A DNA stretch of 64,000 nt from Leifsonia sp. SCN 70-46 (GTDB lineage: Bacteria > Actinomycetota > Actinomycetes > Actinomycetales > Microbacteriaceae). The position numbers were made by a program, and so were the translations under genes. The stretch is taken from NCBI GenBank assembly GCA_001725325.1, contig MEFY01000002.1, forward strand, positions 2,111,559 through 2,175,558. The letters are read 5' to 3'. The notes under the pieces are model-generated. The model had not been told where the DNA came from. It worked only from the letters and a program-made list of their open reading frames with translations, and did no database searches. This document shows, one piece after another, positions 1 through 8,807 of the stretch. The first letter of the stretch is position 1. Every line of letters begins with the position of its first letter.

Positions 1-528
1 GTTCTCGGCGAGCTGCGCGAGGGCGGGGAGGGCGCCGGCGACGACGACCTGTCCGCCGCCGTTGAAGTTGGCGGGCTGGAGCTCCAGCTCGGCGAGGCGC
101 TCGAGGAGGGCGGCCTCATCGCCGCCCAGCACGGCGGACATGCCCGTGGGCTCGAGCGCGGCGGCATCCGCCATCGCCCGTCCGCGCTCGCGCACGAAGC
201 TCACGGCGTCCGTCTCGCTCAGGATGCCCGCACCCGCCGCGGCCGTGACCTCGCCGACCGAGTGCCCGGCGATGCCGCCGACCTTCTCGCGGCGGCCGTC
301 GGCGAAGAGGGAGCGGAGGGTGAGGAGTCCCGCCGCCACGATGAGCGGCTGCGCGACCTTGGTGTCGCGGATCGTGTCGGCGTCGCTCGTCGTGCCGTGC
401 GCGACGAGGTCGATGCCGACGCCGTCGGAGATGGCGCCGAGCTGGTCGGCGGCGCCGGGGAGCTCGAGCCAGGGGGAGAGGAATCCGGGGGTCTGTGAGC
501 CCTGTCCGGGCGCGACGATGACGATCAC
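1..528 (-). CDS. fabD: Malonyl-CoA:ACP transacylase (FabD), C-terminus cut by window edge
   Basis: Transfers malonyl groups from CoA to acyl carrier protein for cytosolic type II fatty-acid synthesis. Only the first 176 residues lie in the window; the gene runs off the left edge. The N-terminal GQGSQ motif is at residues 8-12 and the catalytic serine is S90 in GHSVGE, both diagnostic of the family. The start chosen is GTG at 528, because translation from there begins directly at the conserved N-terminal strand. It lies 78 bases downstream of the fasR-like regulator on the same strand. In Streptomyces an analogous regulator sits directly upstream of fabD-fabH-acpP-fabF, so the rest of that cluster is expected just outside the window. 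Confidence 0.93.
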   Translation of the reverse strand, partial: MIVIVAPGQGSQTPGFLSPWLELPGAADQLGAISDGVGIDLVAHGTTSDADTIRDTKVAQPLIVAAGLLTLRSLFADGRREKVGGIAGHSVGEVTAAAGAGILSETDAVSFVRERGRAMADAAALEPTGMSAVLGGDEAALLERLAELELQPANFNGGGQVVVAGALPALAQLAEN

Positions 529-606
529 TTCTCTAGTGTGCCAACTCTTCGGGCCGCGCGCAGGGGGTGATCTCCCAAGAACCGCACGAATCGTTGTGCA
601 ATGCGT

Positions 607-1791
607 TCAACGAGCGCGTTTGGCGCTGTCGGGATCGGCTATCGAGCCCACGATGAGCGCGGACTGCAGGATGAGCGCCTCGCGCGCCCCCGTGGCATCC
701 CAGCCGATCACGTCGCTCACGCGCTTGAGGCGGTAGCGCACGGTGTTGGGGTGCACGAACAGCTCGCGCGCCGTCGCCTCGAGCGACCGTCCGTTGTCGA
801 GGTAGCACCACAGCGTCGCGAGCAGGTCTGTGGAGTGCGCCTGCAGCGGCCGGTAGATCTTGTTGATGAGGGTCGACCGGGCGAGCGGGTCGCCCGCGAA
901 CGCGCGCTCGGGCAGCAGGTCGTCGGCGAGCGTCGGCCGGGGCGCGTTGCGCCACGACCGCGCGACGGCGAACCCCGCGAGAGCGGCCTTGGCGCTCTTG
1001 GAGGCGTCGACGAGCGTGGGCACCTCGTGGCCGAGCACGAGGTGGCCCGGGCCGAAGCCCGGCTCGAGCTGCTTCGCGATCTCGAGGAACGGCATGGGAG
1101 TGACGGCGTCCGGGTCGGTGCGCGGGCTCGCGCGGCCGATGACGAGCACGAGACGGCTGCCCTGCACGCCGATGAGCACGTCGGCGTCGAGGTGGCGCGC
1201 CGTGCGGCGCAGCTGGTCGACGTCGAGCATCTTGGGGGCCGTGCCCACGAGCACGCACACCTCGCCGTGGCCGTTCCAGCCGAGGGCGGCGATGCGCGAG
1301 GGCAGCTCGTTGTCGTACTCCCCGCTGAGGATCGAGTCGACGACGAGGGCCTCGAGGCGGGCATCCCACAGCCCCCGTGCCTCGGCCGCGCGCGCGTAGA
1401 CGTCGGCGGCCGCGAAGGCGATCTCGCGCGAGTAGAGCAGGATGCCCTCGCGCAGCACGTCGTCGTCGTTCTTGATGCGGTGCTCGACGACCTCGACGGT
1501 CAGGCGGATGAGCTGCAGGGTCTGCGTGAGCGACACCGAGCGCAGCAGCTCGCGCGGGGCCGCGCCGAAGACGTCCGCCGCGATCCACGGCGTCGACTTC
1601 GGGTCTTCGAACCAGCTGATGAAGCTCGTGATGCCCGCCTGCGCCACGAGCCCGACCGCGGAGCGACGCCCGGGCGGCATGTCGCCGTACCAGGGGAGTG
1701 TGTCCTCCAGACGCTTCAGGGTCGCTGTCGCCAGCTCACCCGAGATCGTCCGCAGCCACGCGAGCGTCTGCTCCTTGGTCTTCTGCACCAC
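607..1791 (-). CDS. fasR: PucR-type transcriptional regulator, likely FasR activator of fatty-acid genes
   Basis: A 394-residue cytosolic DNA-binding protein. The C-terminal ~60 residues form the PucR-type helix-turn-helix, visible as SLEATARELFVHPNTVRYRL followed by a helix starting KRVSDVIG. The rest is a mixed alpha/beta region as in CdaR/PucR-type regulators. Position decides the name: it lies between aceE and fabD, where Streptomyces FasR, a described activator of fabDHPF, is found. The start is a GTG at 1791, and a second in-frame GTG follows immediately. It begins 18 bases after the aceE stop, so aceE-fasR(-fabD) may be one transcript. Family membership is clear; the FasR role is inferred from synteny. 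Confidence 0.85.
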   Translation of the reverse strand: MVQKTKEQTLAWLRTISGELATATLKRLEDTLPWYGDMPPGRRSAVGLVAQAGITSFISWFEDPKSTPWIAADVFGAAPRELLRSVSLTQTLQLIRLTVEVVEHRIKNDDDVLREGILLYSREIAFAAADVYARAAEARGLWDARLEALVVDSILSGEYDNELPSRIAALGWNGHGEVCVLVGTAPKMLDVDQLRRTARHLDADVLIGVQGSRLVLVIGRASPRTDPDAVTPMPFLEIAKQLEPGFGPGHLVLGHEVPTLVDASKSAKAALAGFAVARSWRNAPRPTLADDLLPERAFAGDPLARSTLINKIYRPLQAHSTDLLATLWCYLDNGRSLEATARELFVHPNTVRYRLKRVSDVIGWDATGAREALILQSALIVGSIADPDSAKRAR

Positions 1792-1809
1792 CGTCGGGAT
1801 GCGCCTCGC

Positions 1810-4536
1810 CTAGCTCTCGCCGCCGGCCGAGCCGGTGGTGCCCGCGTTCACGTCGAGCAGGCGGTACTTCTCGATGGCCTGCGCCGCGAGCGACGGGTCG
1901 ACGACGCCCTTCTTGCCGAGGGACTGGAGGGTCCGCACGACGAGGGAGGGTCCGTCGATCTTGAAGTAGCGCCGGGCCGCCGCGCGCGTGTCGGAGAAGC
2001 CGAAGTCGTCGGCACCGAGCGTCGCGAAGTCGCCGGGCACGAACTGCCGGATCTGGTCGGGCACGGCGTGGCTGAAGTCGCTCACGGCCACGAACGGACC
2101 CTCTGCGCCAGACAGCTTCTGCGTGACGTAGGGCACGCGCGGCTCGGCACCGGGGTTGAGGAAGTTGTGCTCCTCGGCGGCGATGCCGTCGCGGCGCAGC
2201 TCGTTCCAGCTCGTGACGGACCAGACGTCGGCCGCGACACCCCAGTCGGCGGCGAGGAGCTCCTGGGCCTCGAGCGCCCACGGCACCGCCACACCCGAGG
2301 CGAGCAGCTGGGCGCGCGGGCCCGGCGTCGTCGCCGCACGGAGGTGGTAGATGCCCTTGAGCACGCCCTCGAGGTCGAAGTTCTCCGGCTCGGCGGGCTG
2401 CACGACCGGCTCGTTGTAGAGCGTCAGGTAGTACATGACGTTGGGCTCGGGGTGCGTGCCGCCGTACATCCTCTCGATGCCGGCCTTGACGATCGCGCCG
2501 ATCTCGTAGCCGTACGCGGCGTCGTAGGCGACGACCGCGGGGTTCGTCGACGCGAGCAGGAGCGAGTGGCCGTCGGCGTGCTGCAGGCCCTCGCCCGTGA
2601 GCGTCGTGCGGCCGGCCGTGGCGCCCATGATGAAACCGCGGGCCATCTGGTCGCCCGCCGCCCACATGGCGTCGCCCGTGCGCTGGAAGCCGAACATCGA
2701 GTAGAAGACGTAGACCGGGATGAGCGGCTCGCCGTTCGTCGCGTACTGGGTGCCCGCTGCCGTGAACGCCGCGAAGGCGCCGGCCTCGTTGATGCCCACG
2801 TGCACGATCTGGCCCTGCGGCGACTCCTTGTACGCCAGCAGCAGCTCGCGGTCGACGGACGTGTAGTGCTGCCCCTGCGGGTTGTAGATCTTCGCGGTGG
2901 GGAAGTACGCGTCCATGCCGAAGGTGCGCGCCTCGTCGGGGATGATCGGGACGATGCGGTGGCCGAAGTCCTTCGCACGCAGCAGGTCTTTGAGCAGGCG
3001 CGCGAACGCCATGGTGCTCGCGATCTCCTGCTTGCCGGAGCCCTTCTTGACGACCTCGAAGGCCGTCGCGTCGGGCAGCGAGACCTGCGTGTACTTCGAG
3101 CGGCGCTCGGGCACGTAGCCGCCGAGCTCGCGGCGACGCTCCTGCAGGTACTGGATCGCCTCGTCGTTCTCGCCCGGGTGGTAGAGCGGCGGCTGGTACG
3201 GGTTCTCCTCGAGCTGCGCGTCCGTGATGGGGATGTGCATGACGTCGCGGAACTGCTTGAGGTTGTCGAGCGTGAGCTTCTTCATCTGGTGGGTCGCGTT
3301 GCGGCCCTCGAAGCTCGGCCCGAGGCCGTAGCCCTTGACGGTCTTCGCGAGGATGACCGTGGGCTGGCCCTTGTGCTCCTGCGCCGCCTTGAACGCCGCG
3401 TACACCTTGCGGTAGTCGTGGCCGCCGCGCTTGAGGCCCCACAGCTGGTCGTCGGTGTAGTCCTTGACCATCTCGAGAGTGCGCGGGTCGCGGCCGAAGA
3501 AGTTCTCGCGCACGTAGGCGCCGTTCTCGGCCTTGTAGGTCTGGTAGTCGCCGTCCGGCGTGCGGTTCATGAGGTCGCGCAGCGCGCCGTCGGTGTCGCG
3601 CGCGAGGAGCTCGTCCCACTCGCGGCCCCACACGACCTTGATGACGTTCCAGCCGGCACCGCGGAAGAAGCTCTCGAGCTCCTGGATGATCTTGCCGTTG
3701 CCGCGCACCGGTCCGTCGAGGCGCTGCAGGTTGCAGTTGATCACGAAGTTGAGGTTGTCGAGCCCGTCGTTGGCGGCCCACTGGAGGGCGCCGCGGCTCT
3801 CGACCTCGTCCATCTCGCCGTCGCCGAGGAACGCCCAGACCTGCTGGTCGCTCGCATCCTTGATGCCGCGGTTGGTGAGGTAGCGGTTCGACTGCGCCTG
3901 GTAGATGGCGTTGATGGGGCCGAGGCCCATCGAGACCGTGGGGAACTGCCAGAACTCGGGCATGAGCCGCGGGTGCGGGTAGCTCGAGAGGCCGTTGGGG
4001 AACTGCGACTTCTCCTGGCGGAAGCCCTCGAGCTGCTTCTCGGAGAGGCGGCCCTCGAGGTACGCGCGCGCGTACATGCCGGGGGAGGCGTGGCCCTGGT
4101 AGAAGATCTGGTCGCCGCCGCCGGCGTGGTCCGCGCCGCGGAAGAAGTGGTTGTGGCCGACCTCGTAGAGGGCGGCGGACGACGCGTACGTCGAGATGTG
4201 GCCGCCGACGCCGATGCCGGGGCGCTGCGCGCGGTGCACGGTGATCGCGGCGTTCCAGCGGATCCACGCGCGGTAGCGGCGCTCGAGCTCCTCGTTGCCC
4301 GGGAAGTCGGGCTCGTCCTCGACCGCGATCGTGTTGAGGTAGTCCGTGGTCGGGACCATCGGCACGCCCAGGTGCAGGTCCTTCGACCGCTTGAGCAGGC
4401 TCAGCATGATCTCGCGGCCGCGCTCATGGCCGTGTGCGGCGACAAGGGCGTCGAGCGACTCCTGCCACTCGGCGGTCTCCTCCGGATCCCTATCGATGTG
4501 GTTCACCGAGTACGGGTCCTGGTCGTTTACCGTCAC
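1810..4536 (-). CDS. aceE: Pyruvate dehydrogenase E1 component, homodimeric type
   Basis: Thiamine-diphosphate enzyme that decarboxylates pyruvate and reductively acetylates the lipoyl group of the E2 subunit, feeding acetyl-CoA to the TCA cycle and lipids. It is 908 residues long, typical for the homodimeric E1. The ThDP/Mg motif begins GDGEMDE at residues 238-244 and ends NCN at 267-269. The start is GTG at 4536, preceded by an AAAGAGG ribosome-binding site about 7 bases upstream. No aceF (E2) gene is adjacent. In Actinobacteria E1p commonly works with an E2 shared with 2-oxoglutarate dehydrogenase, and the sucB and lpd genes at 45-48 kb in this window are candidate partners. Confidence 0.97.
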   Translation of the reverse strand: MTVNDQDPYSVNHIDRDPEETAEWQESLDALVAAHGHERGREIMLSLLKRSKDLHLGVPMVPTTDYLNTIAVEDEPDFPGNEELERRYRAWIRWNAAITVHRAQRPGIGVGGHISTYASSAALYEVGHNHFFRGADHAGGGDQIFYQGHASPGMYARAYLEGRLSEKQLEGFRQEKSQFPNGLSSYPHPRLMPEFWQFPTVSMGLGPINAIYQAQSNRYLTNRGIKDASDQQVWAFLGDGEMDEVESRGALQWAANDGLDNLNFVINCNLQRLDGPVRGNGKIIQELESFFRGAGWNVIKVVWGREWDELLARDTDGALRDLMNRTPDGDYQTYKAENGAYVRENFFGRDPRTLEMVKDYTDDQLWGLKRGGHDYRKVYAAFKAAQEHKGQPTVILAKTVKGYGLGPSFEGRNATHQMKKLTLDNLKQFRDVMHIPITDAQLEENPYQPPLYHPGENDEAIQYLQERRRELGGYVPERRSKYTQVSLPDATAFEVVKKGSGKQEIASTMAFARLLKDLLRAKDFGHRIVPIIPDEARTFGMDAYFPTAKIYNPQGQHYTSVDRELLLAYKESPQGQIVHVGINEAGAFAAFTAAGTQYATNGEPLIPVYVFYSMFGFQRTGDAMWAAGDQMARGFIMGATAGRTTLTGEGLQHADGHSLLLASTNPAVVAYDAAYGYEIGAIVKAGIERMYGGTHPEPNVMYYLTLYNEPVVQPAEPENFDLEGVLKGIYHLRAATTPGPRAQLLASGVAVPWALEAQELLAADWGVAADVWSVTSWNELRRDGIAAEEHNFLNPGAEPRVPYVTQKLSGAEGPFVAVSDFSHAVPDQIRQFVPGDFATLGADDFGFSDTRAAARRYFKIDGPSLVVRTLQSLGKKGVVDPSLAAQAIEKYRLLDVNAGTTGSAGGES

Positions 4537-4650
4537 CCTTGACCTCTTTCTTGAGAGAGTTGCTGCCCGCGGCGAATCGGGTTACGACGTGCCGGGATCT
4601 ACTACGCCTATCGATACTAGTTGTGGGACGCATACTGACTCGCACCGGCG

Positions 4651-4656
4651 TATGAT
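4651..4656 (+). promoter_or_regulatory. Possible -10 element for the peroxiredoxin gene
   Basis: TATGAT lies in the 173-base gap between divergent aceE and the peroxiredoxin gene. It would give a leader of about 50 bases ending in the AAAGGA ribosome-binding site. No convincing -35 is visible. The gap also carries AT-rich patches around 4,597-4,622 that could serve aceE on the other strand. Confidence 0.3.
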
Positions 4657-4709
4657 TGCCCCTCGTGTGTGCCTGAGAAACACCCGGGCACGAAAGGAAA
4701 CGCCAGCTC

Positions 4710-5183
4710 ATGGCTCTCGAAAAAGACACGACCGCGCCCGACTTCGATCTTCCGAACCAGTTCGGCGAGCACGTGCGACTCTACGACTTCCGCGGCAAGA
4801 AGCCCGTGGCCCTCGTCTTCTTCCCCCTCGCCTTCTCCAGCACGTGCACCACGGAGCTGTGCGACCTGCGCGACAACATCGCGATGTTCAAGGCGGAGGG
4901 CATCGAGCTCATCGGCATCTCCGTCGACTCCAAGGCCACGCTCAACGCGTTCGCCCAGGAGAAGGGCTACGACTTCACGCTGCTCGCCGACTTCTGGCCG
5001 CACGGCGAGGTCGCGCGCGAGTACGGCGTGTTCCTCGAGGCGAAGGGCTTCGCGAACCGCGCCACCTTCCTCATCGACATCGACGGCGTCATCCGCGCGA
5101 GCATCATCACGGCTCCTGGCGAGGCCCGCACGATGGACGAGTACCTCGAAGCGCTGCGCGAGCTGAAGGCCGAGCGGGTCTAG
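4710..5183 (+). CDS. Peroxiredoxin, AhpE/Bcp type
   Basis: Cytosolic thiol peroxidase reducing hydrogen peroxide or organic hydroperoxides. It is 157 residues, the normal AhpC/TSA single-domain length. The peroxidatic cysteine is C46 in the PxxxSxxC context (PLAFSSTC, residues 39-46). C51 follows at Cys-X4-Cys spacing, as in E. coli Bcp, where the second cysteine is resolving; mycobacterial AhpE lacks it. The surrounding FFPLAF and TELCDLRD resemble AhpE. ATG at 4710 follows AAAGGA at about 12 bases. It is divergent from aceE and convergent with the DUF1345 gene. Confidence 0.92.
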   Translation: MALEKDTTAPDFDLPNQFGEHVRLYDFRGKKPVALVFFPLAFSSTCTTELCDLRDNIAMFKAEGIELIGISVDSKATLNAFAQEKGYDFTLLADFWPHGEVAREYGVFLEAKGFANRATFLIDIDGVIRASIITAPGEARTMDEYLEALRELKAERV

Positions 5184-5184
5184 C

Positions 5185-5216
5185 CGGTCATCCTGATCAG
5201 GTCAGGATGTTGACCG
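5185..5216. terminator. Bidirectional hairpin between convergent genes
   Basis: The arms CGGTCA (5185-5190) and TGACCG (5211-5216) flank an inner TCCTGA/TCAGGA stem, with a three-base asymmetry between the two stem parts. It begins just after the peroxiredoxin stop and covers the stop codon of the opposing DUF1345 gene. No T-run follows, as is common for high-GC actinobacterial terminators. Confidence 0.6.
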
Positions 5217-5871
5217 CCCTCGAGATCACGAGGGCGAGCAGCACGAACCCCGTGAGCGCCTGCAGGGCCATGAGGCCCTTGGCGCGCAGCGTGAGCGGCA
5301 TCGTGTCGGTGGGGCTGAACGCCATCATGTTCGACAGCGAGAAGTACGCGTAGTCGAAGAACACGGGCAGCCACCGGTCGTCGTTCTGCTGCTGGGGGAA
5401 CAGGAAGTCCTGCGCGGCGTCGTCGCGCACGCCGTCGATGCGGCGCGCGTACGGGCCGCCCTTGTCGAGCTCCCAGTAGACGAGGGCGAACGCGATGACG
5501 TTCGTGATCCACACGGCGAAGGCGGTGAGCAGCACGCTCGGGCCGTCGACCTGCCCGTTCACGAGCTGCGCCACGATGATCACGACGTAGACCTGGTTGA
5601 CGCCCGCGAGCGCGAGGGCGAAGCCCACGCCCACCCAGCGGGACCAGGTCGTCTCCCGCGTCACGCGCGTGGGGTTCATGACCAGGAGGGGGACGAGCAC
5701 GAGGGCGCCGACCGCGGGAACGACCCAGCGCGGGAACAGCGAGATCTCCTCCGGCAGCAGGAGGTAGAGGGCGAAGGCCGCGAGGATCGTGGCGATCACG
5801 GGGAGCTTGTGCTCGTAGTGCTGCGTCGGCTGCGGGTGGGTGGGGTCTGGGCGCTGGGCCATGTGTACCAT
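5197..5871 (-). CDS. DUF1345-family membrane protein
   Basis: A 224-residue integral membrane protein of unknown function. About six hydrophobic segments are visible: two near the N-terminus, two in the middle around residues 75-130, one near FDYAYFSLSNMMAF (about 170-185) and one at the C-terminus. The FDYAYFS...SPTDT stretch is the conserved signature of DUF1345, whose C-terminal half resembles a channel pore loop. The start may be ATG 5871 or ATG 5862; neither has a clear ribosome-binding site. The 5' end is 14 bases from tRNA-Val, transcribed the other way. Confidence 0.7.
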   Translation of the reverse strand: MVHMAQRPDPTHPQPTQHYEHKLPVIATILAAFALYLLLPEEISLFPRWVVPAVGALVLVPLLVMNPTRVTRETTWSRWVGVGFALALAGVNQVYVVIIVAQLVNGQVDGPSVLLTAFAVWITNVIAFALVYWELDKGGPYARRIDGVRDDAAQDFLFPQQQNDDRWLPVFFDYAYFSLSNMMAFSPTDTMPLTLRAKGLMALQALTGFVLLALVISRAVNILT

Positions 5872-5884
5872 TGTGGAGCGTCAA

Positions 5885-5957
5885 GCGCCTTTAGCTCAGT
5901 TGGTAGAGCGCCACGTTTACACCGTGGATGTCATCGGTTCGAGCCCGGTAGGGCGCA
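5885..5957 (+). tRNA. tRNA-Val (anticodon TAC)
   Basis: A complete cloverleaf. Acceptor GCGCCTT pairs with AGGGCGC including one G-U pair. The anticodon stem CCACG/CGTGG encloses loop TTTACAC with anticodon TAC, which reads GTA/GTG valine codons. The T loop is GGTTCGAGC. The 3' CCA is not fully encoded (A then CCG), so CCA must be added after transcription. A TACCAT hexamer at 5866-5871 is a possible -10 element. Confidence 0.97.
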
Positions 5958-5978
5958 CCGGATCCCGTGCGGGCTCTC

Positions 5979-7856
5979 CTAGGGCACCGTGACCGTCGCG
6001 GCGACGCTCGCCCGGTTGCCGCCGAAGTCGGTCACGACGAGCTGCAGGTACAGCCGTGTGCCCGAGGCGAGCGCGGGGAAGTCGTACACGAGCGAGTCGA
6101 CGTCCGCGTAGAGGCCCACGTCGCTCGTGAGGTACCACTGCTCCGTGCCGTCCGGCATGACGCTGAGCACCTGCGGCACGATGATCCAGTCGGGCTTGGG
6201 CGAGAACTCGCCGTAGGTGCCGGTCTTCTCGTTGTAGATGTAGTACGTCGTGCTGATGGTGTCGCCCGTGGCGCTGTCGACGACCGCCGAGAGCAGCAGG
6301 TCGCCGCCGTAGGCGTCGTCGGGCGAGTAGTACGAGAGCGGCACGTCGGCCGTGAAGATCCCGGTGTCGTAGTCCCCGTAGAGGGACAGGTAGGCGTCCA
6401 TGGTGTCGTAGCCGTCGCTCAGGCTCAGGTGCGTGAGGTCGTACGTGCCGGAGGCGGACCCGTCGTCGCCGAGGAACGCGTCCTCCTCGCCGAGGAACGT
6501 CACGGAGCCGTCATCCTCGACGGTCCCATAGCGGATGAACGCCGACGCGAGGTTGGCCGCCGTGTCGGGGTCGAAGAACCCCGTGATGGTGACGCCGTCG
6601 TCGCCGAACTCGACGGTCGCGTTCTGGTCGATGACCGGGCCCTGCGCGATCTCGCCGCCCTTGCCGTAGTAGGTGTTCAGGAAGTCGATCCACCCGCCGG
6701 AGTTGGGGAGCTCGCGGTAGGCCTCGTCGAAGTACGGCTCCGACGGCGGGAAGTAGATGGAGAGGCCCGTCGCACCCTTCGTCGCCTGCCCGTCGACCCG
6801 GTCGAGCACGGCGTCGTTGATGGCGCGCGTGAGGTCGTCAGCGGCATCGGCGGCAAACAGGAGGTCGACGCCCACCTGCGACGTGAAGATCGACAGGTCG
6901 GTCATGAAGCTGTCCTGGTCGGGGTCTGGGCTCTGCCCGAACCCGAGGGTCTGCGCGAGGCTGCGGCCGACCGTCGGGCCGATTCCCGCCGCGTTGTCGA
7001 CGAGCACGTCGGTGAAGGCCTTGAGCGCGGCATCCACGGCGCCCATCTGCGTGAGGTCGATCTCCGCGAGGGTGATCTCGGCGTCGTCGCCCTCGTCCTT
7101 GGCCTGGGCCTCGAAGCCGTCGATGATCGAGCTCGCGAGCTCGTCGACGGTGGCACTGCCGTCGTCTGCGACGGCGTCGAACGCGCGGTAGTCCCAGCCG
7201 TGGCCGGGCTCGAGCTCCTGCGACGCGACCATGCGGTCGGCGTAGGGCGCGAGGCTGCTCGCGACCTCGTACGTCGCCATGAGGCACGCGTCGAAGCCGA
7301 GCAGGTCGAGCTTGGCGAGCCCGGCCGCGGCGAGCCCGTCGGAGATGCCCTCGCCGAGCTCCGCGAGCGTGAGGCTGTCGCCGTCGGACGACTCGTCGTC
7401 GCCCACGCCCGGCCAGGATGCGCCGTGGTCCGAGACCACGAGCGCGTAGTGGTCGGCGGGGTAGTTCTGGATCCCGTAGGAGACGAAGTCGGCGAGCACC
7501 GCGGGGTCTCCCGTGTTGACGTCGCCCTTGTCGTCGAGCACGGTCGCCGAGTTCTGCCCGATCTCGAGCACCTTGGCGCCCACCCAGTCGTCGAGGCCCA
7601 GCACGCCCTCGTCCGTGTAGTCCGCCGCGCGGTCGACGAGCGCGACGAGGTTGAGGCCCTTCTGGGTGCCCACGTCGCCGATCTCCTCGAGGTCGGTCAT
7701 CATGTACTCCTCGAGGTTCGTGTCGGCGATGGAGTACGTGAGGATCGTCCACGAGCCCGACGCGTCGGCGGCGGGATCCTCGGGCGACGCGCTGCAGGCG
7801 GCGAGGGCCGTGACGAGTCCGAGGGCGGTGATGAGGGCAAGCGGTCGGGTGCGCAC
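5979..7856 (-). CDS. Clostripain-type (peptidase C11) lipoprotein
   Basis: A 625-residue secreted cysteine peptidase candidate anchored to the outer face of the membrane. A basic start (RTRPLAL) and hydrophobic helix end in the lipobox LAAC at about residues 18-21. The peptidase C11 fold is supported by the catalytic histidine in VVSDHGASW and the catalytic cysteine in LGFDACLMATYEVA, the expected His then Cys order. The acidic, Asp/Thr-rich C-terminal ~250 residues may be a separate beta domain. GTG at 7856 is chosen because it places the signal peptide at the N-terminus and a TAGTGT -10 lies 7 bases upstream, implying a leaderless mRNA. Substrate unknown. Confidence 0.85.
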   Translation of the reverse strand: MRTRPLALITALGLVTALAACSASPEDPAADASGSWTILTYSIADTNLEEYMMTDLEEIGDVGTQKGLNLVALVDRAADYTDEGVLGLDDWVGAKVLEIGQNSATVLDDKGDVNTGDPAVLADFVSYGIQNYPADHYALVVSDHGASWPGVGDDESSDGDSLTLAELGEGISDGLAAAGLAKLDLLGFDACLMATYEVASSLAPYADRMVASQELEPGHGWDYRAFDAVADDGSATVDELASSIIDGFEAQAKDEGDDAEITLAEIDLTQMGAVDAALKAFTDVLVDNAAGIGPTVGRSLAQTLGFGQSPDPDQDSFMTDLSIFTSQVGVDLLFAADAADDLTRAINDAVLDRVDGQATKGATGLSIYFPPSEPYFDEAYRELPNSGGWIDFLNTYYGKGGEIAQGPVIDQNATVEFGDDGVTITGFFDPDTAANLASAFIRYGTVEDDGSVTFLGEEDAFLGDDGSASGTYDLTHLSLSDGYDTMDAYLSLYGDYDTGIFTADVPLSYYSPDDAYGGDLLLSAVVDSATGDTISTTYYIYNEKTGTYGEFSPKPDWIIVPQVLSVMPDGTEQWYLTSDVGLYADVDSLVYDFPALASGTRLYLQLVVTDFGGNRASVAATVTVP

Positions 7857-7863
7857 GGCGACA

Positions 7864-7869
7864 ACACTA
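7864..7869 (-). promoter_or_regulatory. -10 element (TAGTGT) of the C11 lipoprotein gene
   Basis: It lies 7 bases before the GTG start, so transcription would begin at the start codon. It is back-to-back with the EamA -10, with only 8 bases between them. Confidence 0.55.
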
Positions 7870-7877
7870 GGGGCCGG

Positions 7878-7883
7878 TAGCCT
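7878..7883 (+). promoter_or_regulatory. -10 element (TAGCCT) of the EamA gene
   Basis: It is separated by exactly 6 bases from ATG 7890, the leaderless arrangement. Its -35 would fall on the first codons of the divergent lipoprotein gene. Confidence 0.55.
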
Positions 7884-7889
7884 CGCCTC

Positions 7890-8798
7890 ATGACCACGGC
7901 CACGACGACGCGCGGGTCGGGCGCGTGGGCGCTCATCCTCGCCTCCCTGCTGTGGGGCACGACCGGCACCGCGGCGAGCTTCCTGCCCGACTCGGTGAGC
8001 CCCCTCGCGGTCGGCGCGTCGACCATGGCGGTCGGCGGCATCCTGCTCTTCGTCGTGTCGGCGCGGCCCGCGCTCGCCGCGATCCGCTCGGCGGCGAGCC
8101 GGCGCTGGCTCCTGCTCGGGGCGGTCGGGGTCGTCGTCTACCCCCTCGCCTTCTACAGCTCGATGAACCTCGCGGGCGTCGCGATCGGCAACGTCGTCTC
8201 GCTCGGCACGGGTCCCGTCTTCGCCGCGCTCCTCGAGTGGCTGTTCGAGCGGCACCGGCCGTCGGCCCTGTGGGCAGGATGCACGGCCGCCGCCGTCGCG
8301 GGCGTCGTGCTGCTCGCCCTGGGCGGCGAGACGACCGGCGCGCCCGCCGTGGTCCCCGGCGTGCTCCTCGGCCTCGCGGCGGGACTCGCCTATGCGCTCT
8401 ACACCTACTGCTCGAGCCGCGCGATCCGCGCGGGCGGCTCGTCCCGCGGCGTCATGGGCGGCATGTTCGGCCTCGGCGCCGTGCCGCTCGCGGTCGTGCT
8501 CGTCGTGCTGGGGGCGCCCCTGCTGCAGTCGTGGCAGACCGTCGGCATCGCCGCCTATCTGGCGATCGGACCCATGTTCGTGGCCTACCTGCTGTTCGGC
8601 GTGGGCATGCGCACGCTGCGCAGCAGCACGGCGACGACCATCACGCTGCTCGAGCCGTTCGTCGCGACGATCCTCGCGGTGCTCGTCGTGGGGGAGCGGC
8701 TGGGGCTCGTCGGGTGGGTCGGGCTCGGCCTCATCCTCGTCTCGGTAACTGTCGTCGCCACGGCTCGGCGCCCGGGTTCTGGCGGCGGCGCCCCTTAG
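7890..8798 (+). CDS. EamA/DMT-family transporter, ten membrane helices
   Basis: A 302-residue inner-membrane permease of the drug/metabolite transporter superfamily, probably an exporter of small metabolites or amino acids. Two EamA repeats are visible, each about five helices. The first contains LLWGTTGTA near residue 20 and the second ends with LLEPFVATILAVLVVGE around 255-271, the conserved end-of-repeat signature. Substrate cannot be read from sequence. The -10 lies 6 bases before the start, and the stop codon overlaps the -10 of the next gene. Confidence 0.88.
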   Translation: MTTATTTRGSGAWALILASLLWGTTGTAASFLPDSVSPLAVGASTMAVGGILLFVVSARPALAAIRSAASRRWLLLGAVGVVVYPLAFYSSMNLAGVAIGNVVSLGTGPVFAALLEWLFERHRPSALWAGCTAAAVAGVVLLALGGETTGAPAVVPGVLLGLAAGLAYALYTYCSSRAIRAGGSSRGVMGGMFGLGAVPLAVVLVVLGAPLLQSWQTVGIAAYLAIGPMFVAYLLFGVGMRTLRSSTATTITLLEPFVATILAVLVVGERLGLVGWVGLGLILVSVTVVATARRPGSGGGAP

Positions 8799-8801
8799 TA
8801 T
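8796..8801 (+). promoter_or_regulatory. -10 element (TAGTAT) of the permease-fusion gene
   Basis: It shares its TAG with the EamA stop codon and lies 6 bases before ATG 8808, predicting a leaderless transcript. Confidence 0.6.
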
Positions 8802-8807
8802 TTCGGC

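Noticed and set aside
601-4542. A 1,313-codon plus-strand frame across fasR and aceE
   Set aside because: It is the antisense shadow of two well-recognised minus-strand genes, with no family motif, and is a product of high GC content.
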